64,000 bases of DNA. It comes from Ophiura sarsii. Lineage: Eukaryota > Echinodermata > Ophiuroidea > Amphilepidida > Ophiuridae. Positions 57,600 to 64,000 of this stretch are shown in pieces. The notes beneath the pieces were generated by a model that searched no databases, had not been told where the DNA came from, and saw only the letters and a program-made list of their open reading frames with translations. The DNA lies in assembly GCA_035610835.1 (NCBI GenBank), contig CM069449.1, positions 59,572,183-59,636,182 of the forward strand. Reading direction: 5' to 3'. The stretch's first letter is position 1, and every line of letters begins with the position of its first letter. Made by a program: the position numbers and the translations under genes.

Positions 57600-59160
57600 A
57601 TATTGATTAAATGCAACAATTTACTATATTCGTGAAAAGGACAATGTCTAAGATTGCGGCTTTACAGCAGCTCACAGCTAACCGTAAAGTTTGAAATTTG
57701 CTCGTTGAGATGTAGAATCCTATTGTATTACATGTATTTAGCTATCCAATTACCTCAACAGTCGCAATAATATTTTTACAGAGTCAGATTTCATTTACTT
57801 TTATCTTCATATATATTTTCGATACTAGTAATTTGGTTTAATATCGGTGCTTTATCAACGTCGTGACCGTCGTGACAGTTAGTGGATTTGACTGAACTGT
57901 CCGGATTGTAATTTAATTATATATAAACACGGCTGAGTTGTTAATATTGAACATAATTGGACATCAAGCGGCTTAAACAATATTATGAATCATAACATAA
58001 TGTAAAATATTCTTTGCATCTTTTAAATTTGATTTCAGGGCTCCACGCGCTCTTTTCTTAATGATAATTGATTGGTTTACGAAAAAAAAAGTATATTCAA
58101 TCGAACGTGGTGTTTTCCTTCCCTGTACAGAGGGTGTATCAAGGTGTAAGAGACAGAGAGTTCATAACTGATATTTCGCTGAAACAGTCTTACTTTAACA
58201 ACCATTAGGGACAAGTGGAACGATATTTTGCTGATACTAGTTGCAGTCCTGTGAATTTCAGTAAATCAGTTATTAACTTAAATCTCAGTTATTATTGTAC
58301 AGATGAAAGGTTGAGATTTCATAGCTTCCAGAGTGTGCAAATATGGTGTCAATATTTTTGTGTAAAGGTAAAACTAATTTTCTGAGACATATTGTATGTA
58401 CTATTGTTTGTAAATTGCCACCAGTTATGGTATAGATCAAATTAAGCGAAAGGTGAAATATATTCGAATGTGCAGGTTACAAGTAAAACAATAGTCGTCG
58501 TAATAAACTCGGTGTATCAAAACATATCATTTAATTGCCGTCAACTCGTAAGAGCGCAAGTTGGGTTTTATGTCCACATACAATTATAGTTAAAGGTGGC
58601 CAAGAGCTACGGAATAATATTACATCATGTTGGTTGGGAAGTGCATGTTATATCATGTCCAGGGTTCAATTAAGACGTCGTAATGGAATGGGAAAAAGCG
58701 ATATCAACTATATATTATCGTATTTGACTGATGGTCGTATCATATGTCGCTTTTTCTTATTTCTTTTCTTTTTTTCTCCTGGTAATGTTATATATTGCCG
58801 CCAGTTATAATATGGACTTGTAGTTTTGGATGACGGAAATAATGTTGTCTATCGGGTGTAGGATGGAAAATCAAGTCAAGAGTCGTCTTTCTGAATGAGA
58901 ATAGGGGGTATACAGATATGACGAACATGATATTACTCTTTAATTACTGTAAAATCATATGGTTAGGGCTATGTTTATGGTTCGTTTGATTTAATGTGAA
59001 GTTGCATCTAATAGGCTAATAGATGTTTCTACCCTCTCATCTTTACAGCTGTATACGTGAAACAAGGTCACACAGATTAGATAAAGACTCAAAGCCAATA
59101 CCTTCAGATGTTGGGTCGTTTTACTCTCTTATTAAATGATTACCATAAAGTCCCGATCGG
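57600..59160. other. no gene recognised (57600-59160)
   Basis: AT-rich sequence; the open frame 58535-58810 has no recognised motif. Confidence 0.5.
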
Positions 59161-59169
59161 GGGATTGTA

Positions 59170-59340
59170 ACACTAGTTAGGGAATTGGTTAGGTTTAGGG
59201 ATAGGTTTAGTGTTAGTGTTAGTGTTATGGTTATGGTTATGGTTATAGTTATGGTTATGGTTAGGGTTACGGTTATGTTTATTGTTCATGGTTATGGTTA
59301 TGGCTATGGTTAAACTTATGGTTATGGTTAAGCTTATGGG
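59170..59340. repeat. short telomere-like tract
   Basis: GGTTAGG, GGGATAGG, (GTTAGT)n and (GGTTAT)n variants follow one another for about 170 bp, on the same strand as the tracts at 9611-10683. Mostly GGTTAT, so further decayed or of different origin. Confidence 0.75.
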
Positions 59341-59344
59341 GTCC

Positions 59345-60195
59345 CTAGATAGGTTACGAACAAAATCGCGACAGGGACTGATGATTATACTGAGACAGGA
59401 CTGATTCTCTTTGTAAAAACTGGCAACTCTAATATGGGACTGTCAACCAAGTATAAGACGGAATAGATCTTAAAACAATGAGAAAATCGTCTTTGTTGTT
59501 TTTGACAATCGTGTAAAACAAATACATGTGTGCATTATTTACACCTCTATGACCAAGATAATCATCAAAATGTGTTATTGTTTTACTTGTTTGTTACAAC
59601 TGCTGATTATAATTCATACAAATTAACGCGAGCTCCACGGTATACATTATTGCTAATATCAGTTGTATGACGCACTATACGATCCCCGGGAGAGGTACGT
59701 CATGTGTTCGTCATTTACCACCACATTCTAGACGCATCATGGGAAGCCTTTGGTTCGTCTCAATATTGATAAAAGGGTGCGTAGATGTCAGTCATTTTAC
59801 CTGTGTGCGTCACAAGGTACGTCATCATGCGTACAACAAAATAAGAACATTATATTTTACATGTAGGCCCTACTCATCACCAACCCGGCTTACATTATTA
59901 GATATGCAAATCCCCAAGTGCACGATTCGTCTGTTACTCGGTATTGGACCGTGCACTCGGATGATATGTATAATGTGTATTCCCTGCTGACTTGGAAGCA
60001 AATTCATGAACAATTATATTTTCCTTAGTATTTGCAGACTGAAGTTTTGAATAATTGATCAATTGTTCGTAACAAATATCTCACCAGGGATGACACAGGA
60101 ATATCTTACTTATATCGGTGTTGATCGCTCGATTAGCATGATTAGTTTTGGATATCACTTGTTTGATAATGTATAACAACTTGTGGTTAGCTGCT
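59345..60195. other. no gene recognised (59345-60195)
   Basis: A 107-codon frame (59667-59990) has no motif. TACGTCAT occurs at about 59695 and 59818, resembling CRE half-sites, but without other context. Confidence 0.45.
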
Positions 60196-60199
60196 TTAT

Positions 60200-60808
60200 C
60201 AGATGATCGCAGAAGATGAAAGAATATCAGAAGATGAAAGAGTACAAGTTAAACAACTTAAACTCAATCATGTTTTTAAAATATATAATGAAATAGCACC
60301 TGAGTACTTGAATTCTCATTTTTTTACCAAATTGTCCAACACTCACAGATACAATACCAGGGGCAGTGCAACACATTTTCTGGTTCCCAAAGCTAAAGGT
60401 CAGCAGTGCAATACATTTTTCTTTACTGGTATTCGGGAATGGAACTTGCTACCAACTCAGGTTACAACATCCAAAACCCACGGGCAGTTCAAAAAGGCAG
60501 TAAAAGAGTCACTTTCTATCTTGATTTTTCATCCATTTTTTATATGCAGTTGTTTCATAAAAAGTGCAATATTATTTTGTGTGCAAATATATATATGATG
60601 TTTTTATAGTGTGCTGTTTTAATAAGGACCCCAATGGAAATAAGCCCTTTTTAGAGCTTTCTTGGGCTATCCTTGACATTATATGTTTTCTTGTATTAAT
60701 ATGTTGTGTTAATTGTTGTAAGTTTTTAAGATTTGTATATTTGATCTGATGTATTGTATCTCTGTGTCATGATATGCCAAATAAAACTAAACTAAACTAA
60801 ACTAAACC
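60200..60808 (+). pseudogene. LINE 3' end with C-terminal RT fragment and AAACT tail
   Basis: The frame 60203-60598 contains LNHVFKIYNEIAPEYLNSHF, then HRYNTRGSATHFLVPKAKGQ and a FTGIREWNLLPTQVTTSK segment with the terminal QFKKAVKESL. This is the last part of a jockey-superfamily-type RT protein (RYNTRxS ... WNxLP). The 3' UTR ends AAATAAAACTAAACTAAACT, a simple-repeat tail typical of LINEs with non-poly(A) ends. 5' truncated near 60200. A different family from 6703-7580 and 51800-52745. Confidence 0.85.
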
Positions 60809-61014
60809 ATCATATCTTGCTATATAATCCTGCTGTTCAAAATATCAATATGATATCAAATTACAAAACTACCTATTGTGCACATTTGTTAATTGCAGAT
60901 GTTAATACGCATCTCGGTATCTAATAACTTCCTAGCAATATTTCCCTGCAAATATACTGCAATATATGCTGGAAGCAATATTTTACTATAATTTTACAAT
61001 ATAACACCGTTACA

Positions 61015-62022
61015 TTACAGGTTCGGATTTCGACATGCATCAAGCGAGCGGCACAGTCCCCTAATTTTATTACCGTAGAAGTCCCTGATCCCTTTTTGTG
61101 TGGCCGCGTAGAATACTGGATCAAGTAATGGATTTAATTGCAAAACCAGCCACATGATGTTAGTCATATCTGGGCTAAAACTTCCCGATAAAGCTACCAC
61201 GAGGAGATAAATACAGTATGGTAGCATACTGATGCCCATCGCGGATACAAGGGCTGCTAATGTTACAGCGGGTTTGATATATCGCCTTCTAACGCTGACA
61301 TTTTCGTCACTTGATGAGGAATTAGCAGCGGGTTCCGTTTCATGGCTGTCGTTTGCGTTACTGGCGATAGCATTGGGAACGTTCCCTATCTGTCTGCTTT
61401 TATGTATCCTGAGCAGAAGGCGATTGAAAAACACAGCGCTGAAGATACCAACTAAGAGAAGAGGAAGAAGGAAGAAAGAAACTGAGATGTACAGCCCTAT
61501 CCATTTCATACGACGAGGCGGGTACAAACAGGTCTTGTTAAACTCTATACTTGCAGCATTCGCGTTATTTCTCTTTGCATAATTCCACAAGCTAAGTTCA
61601 ATTAGAGATGCAACGAAACAGATTAGAAAACAAATGCCAATTATGATTTTCAGGCGCGATGTGGTCTGCATCTTAACGTACTTTGAGTAATCTAACGTTA
61701 CAAAAAGCACACGGTCGATGCTTATTCCGACTAAAATCATATTACCCGCGTTGTAGATGTAGTCTAAAGGCACTGTAAGCATGCATCCAATCTCGCCAAG
61801 TGGTGGAGAGAAGCCCAACATGAAAGGCACTCCGTGGTATAAAAACTGATATATTCCCCAGAAGAGGTCCGTGATTGAAAGTGCGTGCACTAGGATGTGA
61901 CTGGAATGCGTTCGCAAGCTACGAACATTGGCGAATGCGAAAATTGTCAGCGAGTTTAAGATGATGACCAACGATTGTATTGCAAACTGACAAATTCCGA
62001 ACACGTTATAATTCAGGGTCAT
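61015..62022 (-). CDS. class A (rhodopsin-like) G-protein-coupled receptor, intronless
   Basis: The protein is about 335 residues from the ATG at 62022 (MTLNYNVFGI); a longer frame to 62043 begins only with TTG. Seven hydrophobic segments are visible: TM1 SLVIILNSLTIFAFAN, TM2 HALSITDLFWGIYQFL with the LSxxD core, TM3 after the disulfide Cys in EIGCMLTVPLDYIYN and ending SIDRV (for DRY), TM4 IIIGICFLICFVASLIEL, TM5 GLYISVSFFLLPLLLVGIFS, TM6 LVSAMGISMLPYCIYLLVVA and TM7 VLQLNPLLDPVFYAAT with DPVFY for NPxxY. ECL2 has an N-glycosylation site and Cys (NKTCLY). ICL3 is Ser/Asn-rich. The aspartate near 3.32/3.33 and NPLLDPVFY recall aminergic-type receptors, but TM4 lacks the usual Trp and the CWxP Trp is missing, so the ligand is unknown. 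Confidence 0.92.
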   Translation of the reverse strand: MTLNYNVFGICQFAIQSLVIILNSLTIFAFANVRSLRTHSSHILVHALSITDLFWGIYQFLYHGVPFMLGFSPPLGEIGCMLTVPLDYIYNAGNMILVGISIDRVLFVTLDYSKYVKMQTTSRLKIIIGICFLICFVASLIELSLWNYAKRNNANAASIEFNKTCLYPPRRMKWIGLYISVSFFLLPLLLVGIFSAVFFNRLLLRIHKSRQIGNVPNAIASNANDSHETEPAANSSSSDENVSVRRRYIKPAVTLAALVSAMGISMLPYCIYLLVVALSGSFSPDMTNIMWLVLQLNPLLDPVFYAATQKGIRDFYGNKIRGLCRSLDACRNPNL

Positions 62023-62869
62023 GTTGATGGAAAAAACCAGCAAGAAGAAGCAGGCAGGATTAACACGGCCAGATTATCGTGGAAAGATCAGTGACGTTTG
62101 GCATCATATCTAGCATGTCCACTGCTATCGTTTTTCAACGAATGGTAATCTTGAAAAGACATAGTCAAACCAGGGTATGTGTTGCAAATCATGTAAGAGC
62201 GGTTTTGTTCGTCATAAATTATACTCAATGTGATAGCATCCTCGCTTGTACTCTAACGCACAAGTGAGTGTTCAGCTATTTAAATGATTTACATACATAA
62301 AGCTGTGTTAAAAGACACCAAGTGATTGTGCACTAGTCAGGAAAAGATATCCATAAATAAAACATTTGAACCATGATTGGATTGGAAACGCCGATACTCT
62401 GGTTATCGTTTGTCGTGTCATGTTCGTATTGGAATATATTACGCAGCGTGAAGTGCGCTTGTGCAGAGGTTCACGTCGAAACTAATGATTAAGTTAAACT
62501 GCACTGAAGATATCGCGACCAATACACAGCAGGCCTCACTTATACCACGTGATCAGTGTTTCTGTCATCAATTTTCCTCGTTGGCATTGGCGAATCAGGC
62601 GTGTTTGACTCCAAAACATAGCTGTGGTGTCTCTTAATTTGAATTTAACCACTATATTTCACCATTTGCTACCTCGGTACTTCGGTCGTATTTTATACAA
62701 TTTAGATGTGACTTGTTTGCTTTTATAAATACAGTGTAATATGTCGCACTGCAAAGCCCAGTACAGAAGTGGCTCGTACGTGTACGTGATGCTTGCTACC
62801 TACATGTAGGACTTTTAAGATATATAGTATGGAAATAATGCGGTAGTCACCACGGTAATATTTTGCAAA
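62023..62869. other. upstream region of the GPCR
   Basis: This holds whatever promoter drives the receptor. No clear TATA box lies at the expected distance from the ATG, and a pyrimidine-rich stretch directly before it lacks an AG, so I see no evidence for an upstream coding exon. Confidence 0.4.
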
Positions 62870-63065
62870 ATTCAAACTTAGACTATTTCAAATATCACCA
62901 TTATAATATAGAAATATTTGCATTTGTCTCAGTTGTATGGGTGCTTATACGATGGGGATGCAAAATATTACTATCACGACTATCGTATACATCCTACTTA
63001 CAGTTCACTTATACGTATAAACGATACGTACTGGTTTTAAAGGGCTATCTGAAGTTCACGATTTT
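62870..63065. repeat. third relative of the 11449-11935 repeat
   Basis: Shares ATATTTGCATTTGTCTCAGT with the 11.7-kb units (ATATTTCTCAT and GTCAGTTCAG segments) and, more clearly, CTTATACGTATAA..GATACGTACTGGTT with the end of unit 2 at 11910-11940. Divergence is considerable. Confidence 0.5.
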
Positions 63066-64000
63066 TTTTATAAGCTAGGCTCACCTTTGTATTTTTAAGT
63101 ACAAATGTAAGCTAGTATATAGTTCCATTCAGGAAACAAATCAAATAACTAACCCACGGAACACACAATCAAAACAAATTAAAACAAGAAATCAAATGCT
63201 AAACAAACTCTATAAAAAAACATACGTTTAATCTGAACGCAAACACCCTAGCAAACGAGTAAACCGACAGACAGCTACACTGATGCACAGAATGAAAGCT
63301 AGACACCTCCAGTTTCACATCTCTCAAACGGCAGTGCTTGCAGCTGCAATGCATTATGGTCTGTTCACTAAGTCATTTGTGCAATTATTGTGAGATATAC
63401 ATAGTGATTAGATTGGTGGGTGTGAACTACCATTGATCTAATAGTGTTGAGCTATAACTGTCTCTGAATGGTCATTTCGCATCTTGTGTTAACAAACTAC
63501 GTTATCAGAATGCCAGCTATCAGAATTAACATGGTGTTACACTTTATACAGAGAGGAGTTATTGACCAGGATTACTGTACCATGCCTCATTGTATATGAA
63601 TGTCGCTTAGATAATGTTATAAGACATTGTTAATGGGATTAAAGAGTCCGATGCCCCTAAAACATTTTATGAATACCCGGTTTAGGAGGATATAAAATAA
63701 AACGTTATGTGCTTAAGAAAATTTCGTACGTCTGAATGGAAACAAAAACACTAAAAAAACTAGTAATTACTTAAGTGACATTGTCCCTAAAAATCAAGTT
63801 TTTGTTGGCAGACATACAAATATGAATTTCCATTATACTTTGGTCATTGATAGACCTTTGGTCAATAAACACTAAAATGGACCTTTTTTTTTTTTTGGCC
63901 TTCGTTGCCATGACAACGACACATATTAGAATTTTCATGGTTTTTAACAAAATTTTCCATTTTTCAGAAATTAAAAACTGCTAATTTACACATATCATTT
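63066..64000. other. no gene recognised (63066-64000)
   Basis: AT-rich sequence with an A- and AAC-rich stretch at 63140-63250 and a T run at about 63885-63895. No coding or repeat signal noticed. Confidence 0.5.

Noticed and set aside
62023..62043. Extended GPCR start at 62043
   Set aside because: That codon is TTG; the first ATG is at 62022.

Overview
The window looks like AT-rich nuclear DNA from an invertebrate animal, most likely a marine deuterostome. I infer this from the mix of animal-type non-LTR retrotransposons (L1/Tx1-like, CR1/L2-like and an endonuclease/RT type), a Penelope-like element, many short TIR elements, interstitial TTAGGG-like tracts, and one intronless class A GPCR. 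No bacterial or viral gene organisation is visible. The species cannot be named from sequence alone.

The only convincing host protein gene is the GPCR on the minus strand at 61015-62022. Most other long ORFs are transposon proteins: a near-complete Penelope-like element (13284-15438), a full-length but disrupted L1/Tx1-like LINE (31501-36645), and truncated LINE or Penelope remnants at 1-1816, 6703-7580, 20224-20489, 51580-51790, 51800-52745, 57238-57440 and 60200-60808.

Layout. 1-24 kb: a low-copy repeat family (called R1 here) carrying decayed P-loop NTPase-like ORFs, in two long copies, a shorter fragment and a paired segmental duplication. It is broken up by MITEs, a (CATAA)n satellite, telomere-like repeats and the Penelope element. 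24-38 kb: a candidate GC-rich exon, then three tandem units of about 2.5 kb that seem to carry exon fragments of a minus-strand gene; the third unit is split by the 5.1-kb LINE. 38-49 kb: gene-poor DNA with DNA-transposon derivatives, a tRNA-like SINE head and a near-perfect 963-bp tandem duplication. 49-57.5 kb: reverse-oriented R1 copies with more P-loop relics, Penelope C-termini, a CR1-like fragment, a three-unit palindromic array and a small cluster of regulatory-type motifs. 57.5-64 kb: a telomere-like tract, a LINE 3' end, the GPCR and its upstream region.

The duplicated copies work as natural empty-site controls. Comparing them shows that a Penelope 3' fragment and two TTAA-flanked MITEs inserted after the duplications. 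The least explained signal is the R1 family: six Walker-A-like peptides in 64 kb on both strands, only some with intact motifs, repeatedly near Penelope C-terminal remnants.
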